Source: Anastatus disparis (Eukaryota; Arthropoda; Insecta; Hymenoptera; Eupelmidae). Taken from it: 64,000 bases of DNA. Each line of letters begins with the position of its first letter. Position 1 is the stretch's first letter. The notes under the pieces are model-generated. The model was not told the origin of the DNA, searched no databases, and worked only from the letters and a program-made list of their open reading frames with translations. This document shows, piece by piece, positions 22,758 to 34,805 of the stretch. The position numbers and the translations under genes were made by a program. Where the stretch lies: NCBI GenBank assembly GCA_017163975.1, contig JAFFSR010000243.1, positions 992,001-1,056,000 of the forward strand, written 5' to 3'.

Positions 22758-24160
22758 ATTCAGTACGCCAATAAGATCTCGAGAACTACTCGATGGATTA
22801 ACTTCAAATTTTGCATGCAATTTATTTTTTTGTTTAACTGGGGAGGAAGCTATTTAATTTTTAATTTTTTTGATATTTTACGTAAACTACTCGAAGAATT
22901 TTCTTGAAAATTTGTATGAACATTATATGCGACTGCCAAAAGAAGAAAAACTTTTACCAACTCATTTTCTTAGCGCACTTTTAATTTTAAAGCATTTTGA
23001 AAATTTTGGAAAAAAATTTTTTTATATTTATTTTTAATTCACGACAGCCATTCGATAGATTTGCTTCTTAATTTGTATGCAAGTTGTTAGCTATTGTCTA
23101 AAGAAAACAAGCTTTGGAACATTTATTTTCTTAGCGTAGTTTTAATTTTAGAGCATTTTGAAAATTTTGGAAAAAATCTCTATTTTTCATTTTTTTTCTA
23201 TTACACAAAAACCATTCGATAGATTTGCTCGAAAATTTTTATGGAAATCATTTGCAATGGCCTAAATAAAACAAGCTTTGAAAAACTTATTTTCTCAGTG
23301 CAGTTTTAATTTTAGAGCATTTTGAAAATTTTGAATAAAATTTTTCTAATTTTTTTTATATTTTACGTAAACTACTCGATGAAGGAGCTTCAAATTATGT
23401 ATGGGAATTATTTATGATTGTCAAAATAAAATGAACTTTTGAAAACTAATTTTCTTTAATTTTCTTAGCGCACATTTAATTTTAGAGCATTTTGAAAATT
23501 TTGAAAAAATTTTTAATTTTTAATTCCTTTTCTACTGCACAAAAATCACTCGATTAACTTGCTCAAAAATTTTCATGCAAATTATTCACTATTATCTGAA
23601 TAAATCAAGCTTTGGAAAACTTATTTTCTTAGCGCAGTTTTAATTTTAGAGTATTTTGAAAATTTTGGAAAAAATGTTCATATTTCATTTTTCTTCTATT
23701 ACACAAAAGCCATTCGATAAATTTGCTCAAAAATTTTCATACAAATTATTTGTTATTGTCTAATTAAAGCAAGCTTGGAAAAACTTATTTTCTTAGCGCA
23801 GTTTTAATTTTAGAGCATTTTGTAAATTTTGAATAGAATTTCACTTATTTTTTGGTATTTTACGTACACTACTCGATGAAGTAGCTTAAAATTATGTATA
23901 GAAATTATTTACGATTGCCTAAATAAAATGAACTTTTGAAAACTGGTTTTCTTAGCGTAGTTGTAACGTTAAAGCGTTTTGAAAATTTTAAAACAATGTT
24001 TATTTTTCAATTATTTGGTATTTTTTGTAAACTCTTCGATGAAAATGTTCCAAAATTTGTATGCAAGTTATTGGTTATAGTGTTAAGAAGACAAGCTTGG
24101 GAAAATTAATTTTATAAACGCATTTTTAATTTTAGAGCATCATAAAATCACATTATGCAA
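22620..24160. repeat. Degenerate tandem array, about seven ~200-240 bp units
   Basis: Each unit carries TTAGAGCATTTTGAAAATTT, TTTTCTTAGCGCA(G/C)TTTTAA and an ACTCGATGAA-like or CATTCGATAG-like word. Divergence between units is high. A (GT)n microsatellite precedes the array at 22699-22752. No gene. Confidence 0.65.
22699..22752. repeat. (GT)n microsatellite
   Basis: About 50 bp of GT/TG dinucleotides. The plus-strand open frame through it is Cys-Val repeats and is not a gene. Confidence 0.95.
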
Positions 24161-24904
24161 ATGGCAAAAGTAAGAAAGAGTAAAATTCATATAGTTTTCG
24201 TAGGTATTAAGACAGCCTTCAATACAGAGGATAGGGACATTTATATTAAAATCGTATTTAAAAAAATAAAATCAAAATACTCTAACTCAATGCGCTCTAT
24301 GAGAAAGCATTGCGCCAAAGCACTTGGCAGCGTTTTTTAAAGATAGATTTGTTTAGATACTTTTCAATTATGATTTAATAAAATTTGAGAATAATATATT
24401 TTATAGTATTGCACTGTTTTGTGTAATTTCCCATATAGCACGTAAGCTTCCTTTAACGGCATGTCGGAGCTGCAGCAATCGAGTTTTGCTTTTTTTATTT
24501 TTTCAATATCTTTTTAAATTCTTAAATTAAACAAATATAATGACTTGTCCGCACTAAAGCTATATTTATACAATAATTTTTGTTGAAATAAAAAATCATT
24601 TGGACTTGTTATTTTTGTATGAGCTTGGATTGGAAATTAGATATCAAACTCGACAAACCTAACCTTAAAATACGACATATTGAAAACTTATTATAACTTT
24701 GTATGTATAATATTTTGGTGGATTTCTTGAGTTGTCCGCACTAGAGTTTAATCTTACAAATTTTTTCTTTGTAGCAAAGGAACTCGATTAAACGCATCGT
24801 TTATTCATAAGTTAAGATTGGAAATATTATTAGAAGGCGGACAGCTTTGTCATGCTCTTAAGCTTCCAGGAAGCTTCCGTGTAATGTTCGAAATCTTACA
24901 GGAA
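24161..24904. other. Right interior of the nested element, no gene seen
   Basis: AT-rich. Words resembling the CCCACACAGCATG ends recur at about 24430 (CCCATATAGCACG) and 24853 (GTCATGCTCTTAAGC), with AAGCTTCC words beside both. A decayed third member of that foldback class may have lain here. Confidence 0.35.
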
Positions 24905-25110
24905 GCTTTCATATTTTTTTTATATTTTTGAAATAAAATAGAATTCAAGGTGTTAAATAAATTTTTAATTTTATTTTTTCCGCTATAACAATTGATTATA
25001 AAAATATATAATATTTAAAAATAAAACATGAAAAAAAATAGGTGGAACATCGGGTTCAAACTTGGCAAAATTAGAAAAACAGCGAAATGTGTAAAAACTT
25101 AGTGACCACA

Positions 25111-25202
25111 GCCACCGCATACATTAGTTAAACAGGGTAAAAAGTTACATATGTTCATCGCCCCCAAAAGATTTTATTCATTATTATTTGTTTGATTATA
25201 CC
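25111..25202. repeat. Outer part of the right TIR of provirus A
   Basis: Reverse complement of bases 1-95 with only a few differences, ending TGATTATACC at 25202. Together with 13145-13343 it completes the right TIR that was split by the nested element. Confidence 0.85.
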
Positions 25203-25794
25203 TTAACGATTTTTATACCTAAAAAATATATTTATGTTACAAAAAAAAAATTTGTGATTATTCAACGAATTTTCGGGACGGTTAATCACATTTAAATAAA
25301 GCTATAACGTGCCGCGGTGAAAACGAGCTAAAGTATGCCGTAAGATTACCTACGCCACTGGAAGCCGCGTGTTTCGTGTGTTTGTCTCCTCCCCTCTCGC
25401 CTGCTTCTCCATGCGCGTGTAGACGTGGAGGGGCTTTGCGCGTATAGTTCGGACATTTGTCCATGTGTCGGCAGTAGTTTACATTGAATTTTAACAGGCA
25501 CGCTCTCGCATATGCTCACTGGCGATCTCTACTTATCTCTACTGAATATCTTAGCAGTTACACTGAGAAAAATGTCTGAATAAAATTTATTACAAATATA
25601 GATAAAATTACTAAATAATATAGTAATGCTGTGACATACTCAATCCCTGAAAAATTTTACAATATTTACGTTAAGAATTGTTACATGTCGAATAATATTT
25701 ACAAAATAGTTATAAAAAGATAAAATTCACGCGATTAAAAATTGTTCCATATTGTAGTAAAAATTAATAATTTGAAAATTCTCTACATTATATA
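25203..25794. other. Flank of provirus A, GC-richer patch and CACTGAGAAAAA word
   Basis: Bases 25290-25520 are noticeably richer in G and C than the surroundings. A minus-strand 60-codon frame there has no recognisable domain and I do not call it a gene. At 25561 the sequence CACTGAGAAAAATG begins an AT-rich tract. CACTG ends are common in CACTA-type transposons, and the transposase-like gene at 35.6 kb would fit, but I could not find the matching right end. Confidence 0.35.
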
Positions 25795-26186
25795 TTAAGA
25801 GCAGGCCGGATTCGCTGTCCTTGTCTCATTGGCATTTTTGTTATTTACTCAAGTATTAATCGGTGTATCTGCAAATTGAAGGTTAAGCGCAATAGATATT
25901 ATTATTACAAATATTTATGCACAAGAAAAAAAAAATCTATCGCTTTGTTTTTGAGAAAAGTAAGGAACGCGAAAATATTATAAACATAATCTTTTACTTC
26001 GGCGTTCCTTACTTTTCTCAAAAACAAATCAGTAGATTTTTTTTTCTTGTGCATAGATATTCATAATAATAATATCTATTGCGATCAACCTTTATTTTGA
26101 AGATACACCGATTAATACTTGAGTAAATAACAAACAACTCAATTGTTACTCGGTCGGTATCAGGTTCTACTCCGGCCTGCTGTTAA
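25795..26186. mobile_element. TTAA-flanked foldback MITE, copy 2
   Basis: Same ends and arms as copy 1 (TTAAGAGCAGGCCGGA and CCGGCCTGCTGTTAA), 392 bp. It differs from copy 1 mainly by a shorter centre. TTAA at both edges. Confidence 0.85.
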
Positions 26187-26834
26187 ATTTTATTATACAT
26201 TTAGAAATGTATACTACATAACTTACTGATTATTACTATGACATGTAGTAAATTTATTCAGTTTATTATAAAATCGGATTTGTTTCGACTGCTCTCTGTC
26301 TTTTTACTATATAATATAGTGAAATGTTCGCTATTTAGCTACAAGCCAAACAGTTCAGTTTAGGTTAGGTTAAGAGTCAAACATCGATCAACGAACTACT
26401 CTGTGCTTCAACTATTAATAATTAATAGAATTAAAAGTATAAATCGTATTGATTATACATAACTATATAATTAATCATTAATTGTTCATTATAAATTTTG
26501 AATATTAGTTTAATATTACTTCAATAAGTTTCTTTTCTTTGGACAAAGAGAACGCGAGTGCCGGTATACATAATTTACCCGCCAAAACATCGATCGAGGA
26601 TATCATCGATTTTTCAATACTTCTTGACTAAAAAAAGTGAGTAAATACTATTTATATTATTTAAAAGTCTTTTCTTTAATGATTAATTTTGGAATGACTG
26701 TGTGACATTATTCATTTTTGTAACATTGCATGAATTTCATAACATCATATTTCCTAACCTCAATTCCGTTTCATATTCTTTGGGTAAAGCTAGATATTTT
26801 GTTGTTTCCCAAGGTTTTGTGTATATAGTTAAGC

Positions 26835-28611
26835 ATGGAAAGTCAAGAGGATGAGCAGGTAAACTCTTGTTGATTCGAGTGAAATTTATCTATTATAATA
26901 CAAAAATAAATGTTCTATTATTTATTGCAGCCAGACAAAGTAATTCCATTGTCATCTTATAAAGAAGGCGAATATGTAGATGGAGAAGCTAACAATGATA
27001 AACCACCAAATAAAAATCTTCAAGTTGAACACGCTCAAGTTCAAATTACTACAGTAAGTTTAATTATTATTGTGTCTCACAAATTTTATTTACCATTTCT
27101 GATTTCAAGCAATTTCTTTTAAATTAATTTGAAATTAAGATATTACATGTTTAACTATTTTTTTGTATCTTTATATGAACTTCTTCAAGGGATTAAAATG
27201 ATATTTGCAAAGTACGGTCAATGGCAAGATTATTTTAAAATCATATAGTTTGAACGCTGAAAAAAATTTACCTTTGCCAAACAAAAAAAAATCATTACTT
27301 GTTCGAGAAGTAATTGGCAGAGAAAAAAATATTTATTAAAAAATATTACTGAAGATGAAGTACTTGATAAATTGCAGTAAGTAGGAACGTGCTTTCTTTA
27401 CTTTAATAAGTATAAGAAATAAAAATTTATTACAAATTTCAATTTTGTATTAAATTCTTTTTAATGTTTACAAACATTTATTCATTTTATTTCAGAATAA
27501 GTAGAGACCAATTTGAAATTTTGGCTAAAGAAATTTGTTCAATATTTACATTTGAACATCCTAGTGTTTATTTCACTCCATCTGTCAGACAAGGCAATCA
27601 CATATTACCACCTAATGGAAAGTTGTGCCACCACTACAATTACGTAAAGTTATATTTACGAGAAGAAAAGTTGTTAAAGGGAAAGAAATCTTTCGACAAT
27701 GTTTTTAATATTGAGGAGTTCGAGTCAATAGCTGGTAAGAAAACAGTTTTTTAATTTTTATATACATAATTATAATTATGTACTTTTTGAAATCATAGTA
27801 AACGTTATAAAAAAATATTTTTAATGAAAAGTACATATAGTATCATTAAATTATAATATAATTGTTATAAAATATTATTTATAAAAAATACAATAAGAGA
27901 ATATTTAATTTTTAAAAATAAATAAAATAGCTTTAAAAGGTGCTATGAAAATATTTGAAAATTTTATGCTTTTCTTTATTAATTATGCTCAGCTTTAATG
28001 TTATTTTTGAATAATTCACCTCATAAATTTTTTAAACTAAAAAAATATTTAATTTTATTTTTTTAAAAAAGTAGAAATTAAATAATATTAAAAATGAATT
28101 TCTGTACGCTTAAATAGTTGCAATATATTTTAGTGTTTGAGTAAATACATTTGTATATTTGGCATTGTTATGATCAATGAAGTTGCAATAAACGTCATTC
28201 TAATACAAAGTAAATGCTTTTTTTTACTGGTAACTAAAATTTTTATCTTATTTAGATAATGAAGATATTGTGTGGCTTTCCAACCATCTTGAACCTTGGG
28301 ACGAATTGAAATTTAAATGGGAAAACTCTCATGATGCACGAAGAGCCCTTTTAATTGGAAACAATTTGTCTGTATATGAATACATACAGAAATTTCCTTG
28401 TTTAAGAATCCAAATAGCAAAAGAATTGGTATGAATAGATTTTATATAAAAGAATTTAATAATATAAATATTTTAAATGTATAAATTTTTTATTTCATTA
28501 ACTGGAAATTTTTCAGTTTTCTATTGATTTCAACATCTTAAAGCCCGATAATCATTTCATCACCGTAATTAAATGGGGAAAAGTCAAAACCCATTTAAAA
28601 TTGACCGATTA
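26835..28611 (+). pseudogene. Spliced first gene of a two-gene DNA transposon (5' part)
   Basis: A chain of exons with good splice sites: 26835-26858 (MESQEDEQ), 26931-27053, a degenerate exon at about 27188-27377 with stops, 27496-27734 (ISRDQFEILAKEICSIFTFE onward), 28256-28428 (DNEDIVWLSNHLEPWDELKF onward) and 28517-28611. Phases agree between 27734 and 28256 and between 28428 and 28517. The coding sequence probably resumes after the DIRS insertion at 35228-35420 (DNEIEPKLLDLRERYMQNHK). I recognise it only as the accessory-type protein that precedes zinc-finger transposase-like genes in insect repeats. Stops in the third exon mean that this copy is decayed. Confidence 0.5.
27735..28255. 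other. AT-rich intron of the preceding gene
   Basis: GTAAGA donor at 27735, TTATTTAG acceptor ending at 28255. No internal feature noticed. Confidence 0.55.
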
Positions 28612-28935
28612 AACGAACTTACCTAAGTGAAGTTCAATCGTAATTGTATGAAGAGCCTCTTCCGAAGAGATCACTCAGTGGTGACCCCACTTCATGCCGA
28701 TGGCGCCACATGTTTACAGCTATCAAAAAGAAAGAGACCCGTCTGCCGCTGTTCGCGTCTCTCGCTTCTAATCGTCATTCTTTAAAGTTTGCCGTAACTA
28801 CTAAATGGGGTTGATAATTTCAACTAAGGGATCTTTGGGTGGGACTGATCTCTTCGGAAGAGGCTCTTCATACAATTACGATTGAACTTCACTTAGGTAA
28901 GTTCGTTTAATCGGTCAATTGTATTGCGAGCCTCT
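28602..28935. repeat. Inverted repeat at the 3' end of the DIRS element
   Basis: Two ~70 bp arms (about 28603-28672 and 28847-28918) are almost perfect inverted copies, sharing GACCGATTAAACGAACTTAC and GAAGAGCCTCTTCCGAAGAG. A shorter third relative follows at 28925-28960 (GCGAGCCTCTTCCTCGAGAT). This suits the inverted and complementary repeats used for circle formation in DIRS replication. Confidence 0.65.
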
Positions 28936-29151
28936 TCCTCGAGATCACTCAGTAGATGTTTAAAGTCGTATGTTACGGCAATTATTATATGATTAACACC
29001 CGAATTAAATTATATAACACTTATCTTGAAAAATTTATTTATTGAAATAATCTTTTGAAGGCTTTAATCTTACAGCTAACTGATTGTATAAGGATTTACA
29101 TATAAAAATATCATACCACAAAATTTAACTACAGAATATATTAATAAAAAA

Positions 29152-30003
29152 TTATAAATTTAAGATAGTGTTGGCAAATTCACTATCATCTCTTATTTCC
29201 AGGTTGTAAAATTTTGAAAATACTTGCGAATTTTTTGTCCAACCTGCTGTTCTTTTAATTGTGTCAATACTAACTCCTGCACGCTTAGCTGCGGACGTAG
29301 ATGCGTGGCGTGTACTGTAGGCCGAAAATATATTTGTATCGATTCCGCTATCTGTTAACGTCTTCTTTATCCATCTGCTTAAGGATCGGGTACCCATCTT
29401 TCTATGCGGCTTTTTAAAAGATATAAAGAGAGAATTTTCATCTTTACGCAATTCTTTAGTTCTGACAATATAATCTTCTAATGCTCTTGCCACACAAATA
29501 GCTTTATTTGAATAAAATGGTAAATTTAACGTAGGTTGATTTTTTCCTGGCCTTGACGTCTTTATAGGTGCTGAAATCTTTATTTGTATCGACTCTTCAC
29601 GAATCCTAATTTCTCGAATATCAATTAGTGATAAGGTTTGTAACCTATGACCTGTTGTTAACATCAGTAACACAACAACCTTGTAAGTTAACTTTTCTAA
29701 AGAAATTTCTTGATTAGGATCCCAAGTAGCAAGAAAATCCAATACAAGTTTTGGATTCCATGTTGAATCATATTTGGGCTTAGGTAGTCGAAGATTCGCT
29801 GCTCCCTTACATATTCGCTTTATTCCTGGATCTTGTGCAATTTCCTCACCTAATATCAATGCCAACCCTGATCTATACGAGTTAATTGTTCCGTACGCTG
29901 CTCCTTTATTGAATTCGGCTGTTAGAAAATTTTGAATTTCTGTAATATTTTTTGAAAACGGGTCAATATTTTTCCCATGACAAAATTCATTCCATTTCTT
30001 CAT
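29152..30003 (-). CDS. DIRS tyrosine recombinase
   Basis: Intact 283-aa frame. The N-terminal half is a helical core-binding domain (TAEFNKGAAYGTINSYRSGL). The catalytic half contains the first Arg in TTGHRLQTLSL, the second box in YSTRHASTSAAKRAG, the AGWTKNSQVF helix and the catalytic Tyr in FSKFYN. It would integrate the circular cDNA intermediate of the retrotransposon, so no target duplication is expected. It follows the RNase H tail on the minus strand (about 30445-30040, with GILVVPDWPSQPWYP visible). The ORF is open, although the rest of the element is broken by insertions. Confidence 0.85.
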   Translation of the reverse strand: MKKWNEFCHGKNIDPFSKNITEIQNFLTAEFNKGAAYGTINSYRSGLALILGEEIAQDPGIKRICKGAANLRLPKPKYDSTWNPKLVLDFLATWDPNQEISLEKLTYKVVVLLMLTTGHRLQTLSLIDIREIRIREESIQIKISAPIKTSRPGKNQPTLNLPFYSNKAICVARALEDYIVRTKELRKDENSLFISFKKPHRKMGTRSLSRWIKKTLTDSGIDTNIFSAYSTRHASTSAAKRAGVSIDTIKRTAGWTKNSQVFSKFYNLEIRDDSEFANTILNL

Positions 30004-30443
30004 TGGACAATCATATTGCCGCAGCTAGAATCTGTGATCGAGGCTATGGCAATATCAATAGCATCGTCTGACATATCTCTTAGGGAGAAGGCTTTCTTGA
30101 TATAAGTCCTGCTACCAGGGTAAGCTGGGGCCACAGTGGATGTGGTTCTCTGTTGGAAGAACGTATAAGATTAATATTTGGTTTAAATTTGATTGGTTCT
30201 CTAACGAGCATTTTTGTGTATATCGGGTACCAGGGCTGAGAAGGCCAATCTGGAACTACTAAAATGCCCTGAGAACCTTCTTGACAAACTTTTCTTAAAG
30301 TCTTTAAAATTAATGCCCAAGGAGGAAATGCATAAAAAAAAATATTTTTTCTAATTTATAGTGAAAGAGTCTATTGCTAAAGAGCCTGGATCTTTTTTCC
30401 AAGAAATATAATTTTCGCATTTAGAATTACCTCTCGTTGCAAA

Positions 30444-31516
30444 TACACTACACTCCAGCCACATTTGCCCACCCTACATGAAAATCGATAAAACTTTAAA
30501 GTTTTGTGGCTCAGTGAAAAATAGTCGTAATTAAAAAATTCCGACTGGGTTTTGAAAAGGGTTTAAAAACCTTTAATTTAAGCCGAGTTGAGCAAAAAAA
30601 ATTTGAAAAATGCATGCCTTATGCGTAAAAAACTAACTAAAAAATATTCAATTTTTTTTGCCCTTATTCAAATGCCTGCCATTTTTGCGGAAATTATCGA
30701 ATCATAGAAAAACAAAATGGAGGTAAAAGCTAAAGGAGTCACCTTCAAAATGAGCTATAGAAAGCTCATTTATGATCAATTTTACGGTAATTATGGTCAT
30801 TTTTTATGAAAAAAACGATTTTTTTTAATAGCTATTATCTTAAAAAATACGCATGATATAAAAAAATTTTTAATAAAAAAGTTGTTTATTTTTAAGTCAA
30901 AAAAATAAATATTCAGGTTAAACTGAGAATCAGTAAAAAAAGATTTTATTCATTTTTGATCCCATTGAAAAAAAACCCATTTATTCAATATTTATATTTT
31001 AATGAATTTAAAAAAAAACTTTTCCTTCCGGATTTCAGTTAAATCTAAATATTTATTTTTTTGACTCAAAAATAAACAACTTTTTCATTAAAAATTTTTT
31101 TATATCATGCGTATTTTTTGAGATAATAGCTATTAAAAAAATCGTTTTTTTTCATAAAAATGACCATAACTACCGTAAAATCGATCATAAATGAGCTTTC
31201 TATAGCTCATTTTGAAGGTGACTCCTTTAGCTTTTACCTCCATTTTGTTTTTCTATGATTCGATAATTTCCGCAAAAATGGCAGGCATTTGAATAGGGGC
31301 AAAAAAAATGGAATATTTTTTAGTTAGTTTTTTACGCATAAGGCATGCATTTTTCAAATTTTTTTTGCTCAACTTGGCTTAAATTAAAGGTTTTTAAATC
31401 CTTTTCAAAACCCAGTCGGAATTTTTCAATTACGACTATTTTTCACTGAGCCACAAAACTTTAAAGTTTTATCGATTTTCATGTAGGGTGGGCAAATGTG
31501 GCTGGAGGGTAGTGTA
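30444..31516. mobile_element. 1.07 kb TA-flanked foldback inside DIRS RNase H
   Basis: Starts CACTACACTCCAGCC and ends GGCTGGAGGGTAGTG (30446-31514), with TA at 30444-30445 and 31515-31516. Arms of about 500 bp are near-perfect inverted copies, including CATGAAAATCGATAAAAC and CTCATTTTGAAGGTGACTCC. Closing the gap at one TA rejoins the RNase H region exactly in frame, which confirms the boundaries. No ORF. Confidence 0.85.
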
Positions 31517-33444
31517 AATCGATATCTGGTTTTTTAAAAACTTTACATATTTTTTGAAAGGCTTTATTTGATAATTCGTATTCTGTTTCCGGTTCTAACC
31601 ATCTAGATTCAAAATCTGCAATACAGTTATCCTTTGACGGAATATAAGATGCATACAACCAAATATTACGAGCTTCGCACCATTCCCAAATATCCTTAGC
31701 TACTTTACTTGGCTTTTCACTCTGTATACCTCCCATGCGGTTAACGTACGTGATCGCCGTAGTATTATCTATTCTTAACCCTTTCAGAACGGAATTATTA
31801 TTTCATCATGAAAAGTTCTGATAACCATTTAGCGATGATAAGTGTTCATTTATTAAGCAATTTTTGCGATAATAAAAATTTTTTTTTTTCTTTTCAAGTT
31901 TTCTCAGTTTCTATCAAAGATATTATAACTTAGGCCCTCAGTTTGAGATCGGAAATAGTCCACTTCAATCTAATACACATATTTTTTTTTACAAAATTTG
32001 AAGCCACTTTTGCACAATTTCAAAAAAACCAAAAAATGTCAATGTACATTGTAATGTACATTGGTTCTGAAAGGGTTAAAAGGATGCTAATGTCTTTATA
32101 ACTCTTTGCAAAACTCTAGAGTCCAAAGAATGCAGCTAATAATTCTAAGTAATTAATATGAAACTCGCGTTCTTCAATAGACCAAAAACCATGGATTTTA
32201 TCATTATTACAGCAGGCTCCCCAGCCTGTAAGAGATGAATCCGTAAAAATTTCTAGACGGAATTGTAATTTATTAATCGGATTGAAAATCTTCATTATAT
32301 TTAATTGCCACCAATCAAAATCTTTTTTCAAAGCATAACTTAACTTTATCTTAGCATCATAAAAATTATTTTCTTTTTCTAAAGCCTTAACTTTTTCTCT
32401 TTCAAAATCTTTAATATGAACCCAACCATATGTTGCTGCTTGACAACAAAAGCTTAAAGTTCCAATAAAAGAAGCAAATTCATAGATGCGGCATTCACTT
32501 TTCTTAATAAATTTATTAATTAATTTTAATGTGTTAACACGTCTTTCTAGAGGTAATTCTATTTGCATATCTTTAGAATTAAAAATTAATCCTAAATATT
32601 TACAATTGTTAGATGATATCACATTACTTTTACTTTCATTGATAATAAAGCCTAGCTTTCTAAGTAAAAATCTAGTAGCTTTCAAATTTTCTGAGCACTC
32701 TGAATAATTTTTTCCCATTAAGATCCAGTCATCTAAATAAATAACCGATAGATAACCTAATTTTCTCAAGTGAGAAACAATTGGTTTCATAACCTTTGTG
32801 AACACATATGGTGCACAATTTAAGCCAAATGGAAGAACCGTAAATTCATAGAGCTCTCCTAAAAAGCTGAATCTCAGGTATTTGCGACAATTCTTTGTAA
32901 CTGGAATAAGGTAATATGCGTCCTTTAAATCTAAAGTCGCCAAAAAACATCCTGAATGCATGAGATTTTTTGCAGTTCTAAAATCTTCCAACTTAAAATA
33001 AAAAACTTTTATAAATTCATTAAGATTTTTTAAATTTAAAATTAAACGAATTGAACCATCTGATTTTGGAATTAAGAAAATTTGTGAAATAAATTGATTT
33101 TTTGTAAAAGAACATCTTTCTATTACACCCTTTTGCAAAAGTTGATTCATTTGTTTTAAAATTAATACTTTATCATTTCTAGACCATACTGGTTCTTTTG
33201 GTACATAAGTTTGATATACAGAAGTTTTAAAAGGAATTTCAAAACCTTCTATCCAATTTAAAATGATCTGATCATTTGTTATCTTTTTCCAGTTACTTAA
33301 AAAATGTCTTAATCTACCCGCTATCAAGCTCACCTTTAAGTCTTTTTCTTCTGTGTCCTGGATTCCTCCGGAGTTGATTGAGGTCTGTTGTAATGCGATC
33401 GAGGTTGACGTGATTTCGATGACCCGCTCCCTTGTCTCGGTCAC
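31517..33444 (-). pseudogene. DIRS reverse transcriptase/RNase H, interrupted
   Basis: The main open frame (33444-32116, 442 aa) carries the RT domain: KSDGSIRLILNLKNLNEFI, the LDLKDAYYLIPV block with the first catalytic Asp, LPFGLNCAPYVFTK, and the catalytic YLDDWILMG. The RNase H domain follows, with the first acidic motif in EIFTDSSLTGWGA and EFHINYLELLA. A stop near 32115 ends the frame. After the piggyBac-type MITE (31775-32079) the RNase H continues with IDNTTAITYVNRMGG and DNCIADFESR (to 31517). Its end lies beyond the 1.07 kb foldback. N-terminal to the RT is a Ser/Thr-rich linker. Confidence 0.85.
31775..32079. mobile_element. piggyBac-type MITE in DIRS RNase H
   Basis: TTAACCCTTTCAGAAC at the left and GTTCTGAAAGGGTTAA at the right, about 305 bp, TTAA duplicated. 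The CCCTTT start is typical of piggyBac ends. Removing it reconnects the RNase H frame directly before the IDNTTA motif. Confidence 0.8.
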
Positions 33445-34743
33445 TGAAAAAGGTTTTGTTTTCTCATTTGACGGGGCGGGTAATTCAAGTTTTTTGTCTG
33501 TTTCTTGGGAGGATTTTTCGATTGGACCTTCAAGTCCCTACTTGATTTTTCCAACAACTTTGCTGCCTTTAGTTTATCTTCTAACTGGCTGCCAAACAGC
33601 CATTCATTGATGATTGTTGCGTTAAGAGTATCCTTTATAGATTGATTAATATTTTGAATTATTAATGACCTTCGAGTAAGAGATTCATCTCTTTGTAAAT
33701 CCACTAGGGTACGGCAACAATCACTTATTAAATTTATTTGAGGAAGGTCTTCTCTTTTTTCTCTTTCTATGAGCGATGTTAATTGAGCCTAAGGCTGCTA
33801 GGCAAATAGCAACTTTTTCTTGTTTAGATACGAGCCGGGCATCACGACTGTTTACTGGCTCTGGCAAGCAAGCTCTAACCTCTGGGTTAAGTTTTGGAGC
33901 CTCTAAAAATGCACAATTTTCCGCTTGTGAATATTTTTAAAAAATTTCATCTCTCTCTTCCTTTGGAAGTCCCTTCTCGTAAATTTCTTTATAACGAATT
34001 TCGATATCTTTATGAACTGGTGCTGCAAAATTTTTATCGGTTGTTAAACGCTTACCGAGAGCTTGTAATATATTCGAATCTAATTCTTTCAAAGGTTCGC
34101 GAAGGGAATTTGTATCTTTTAACAACGAATATAGACGCTTATAGAAGCGTACTCTTAAATGGGAAATTTCTGCCAAAAATGAGTTACCCAGCTACTGAGG
34201 GCGCCACTAGATCTCATGTATTTTTATATCTATATATATCAAATTTTTCATATGTATAGATATACAAACAATGTTAAAGTGTTACCCAGCGTATCAGACG
34301 AAAAATTTAACCCAGAAGTACGCTTCTATAAGCGTCTATCTTCGTTGCTTTTAATTCTAAACCAGCTGGCGTTTTGTCAGTGCTATTTACCGTATCTTTC
34401 GGTACAGAATGTATATCCGATTTCGTTCTTTGATCGTCTGAGGCTTGTAAATTCTTCTGTAAGCCGCTTTGATTAAGTATAACGTTCGTAGCGCCGCTCG
34501 TGGCCTTCTTTGTCCCCCTATGACTAGGTGGTGCATGCGAGCGTGAGCGTGCTTTACGCTTAGATGGCAAATGGCGCGTGTCTCGCTTATGTGAGTCGCC
34601 TGGACTATGCGAGCGTGATTCTCTGTCTCTTTCTCTTGAATAAGATGGCAAGCGGTGCGAACTGCTTGAGCGCGATCTTTATCATTACAAGAGAAACGTG
34701 AAACATTTATTTTGAGAGTCGAGGTAATTCCATAAATAATCAT
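33441..34743 (-). pseudogene. DIRS gag-like region, broken
   Basis: Three open pieces on the minus strand: 34743-34307 with an Arg/Ser/His-rich segment (SRERDRESRSHSPGD), 34176-33937 with DTNSLREPLKELDSNILQAL, and 33704-33441 with a Lys-rich end. The order and the basic RS-rich composition fit a DIRS ORF1 nucleic-acid-binding protein. A foldback insertion separates the first two pieces, and stops separate the second and third. Overlapping open frames in other registers at 34387-34743 come from the low-complexity composition. Confidence 0.55.
34128..34340. mobile_element. Small foldback in the DIRS gag region
   Basis: The word AGACGCTTATAGAAGCGTAC at about 34131 is inverted at about 34318-34337 (GTACGCTTCTATAAGCGTCT). 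The interior also contains inverted GTTACCCAGC-type words. It splits the gag frame. I could not settle the target duplication, since simple TA collapse leaves the frames one base apart. Confidence 0.6.
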
Positions 34744-34805
34744 ACATTAAAGGAGTTAGGAAAATATATTTTATTCATTTTACTTTAAATATTATATTTT
34801 TTTAT

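Larger units (their letters stand above)
28602..34805 (-). mobile_element. DIRS-type (tyrosine recombinase) retrotransposon with nested insertions
   Basis: Minus-strand order is gag-like region, reverse transcriptase, RNase H, then tyrosine recombinase, which is the DIRS layout. It lacks an aspartic protease and a DDE integrase. The 3' side ends in an inverted-repeat structure (28602-28935), as expected for the inverted terminal and internal complementary regions of DIRS elements. The 5' end is somewhere between 34743 and 34805. Insertions: a foldback at about 34128-34340, a piggyBac-type MITE at 31775-32079 and a 1.07 kb TA foldback at 30446-31514. Confidence 0.75.

Noticed and set aside
22698..22907. 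Plus-strand frame with Cys-Val run
   Set aside because: Translation of a (GT)n microsatellite running into an AT-rich array.
25282..25464. 60-codon minus-strand frame in a GC-richer patch
   Set aside because: No domain, no homologue in the window, and composition explains the open frame.
26370..26390. Telomere-like TTAGG repeats
   Set aside because: Only about two imperfect units; no array.
34387..34743. Second overlapping frame in the DIRS gag region
   Set aside because: Low-complexity Arg/Ser/His DNA is open in more than one register; only one is kept within the gag-like region.
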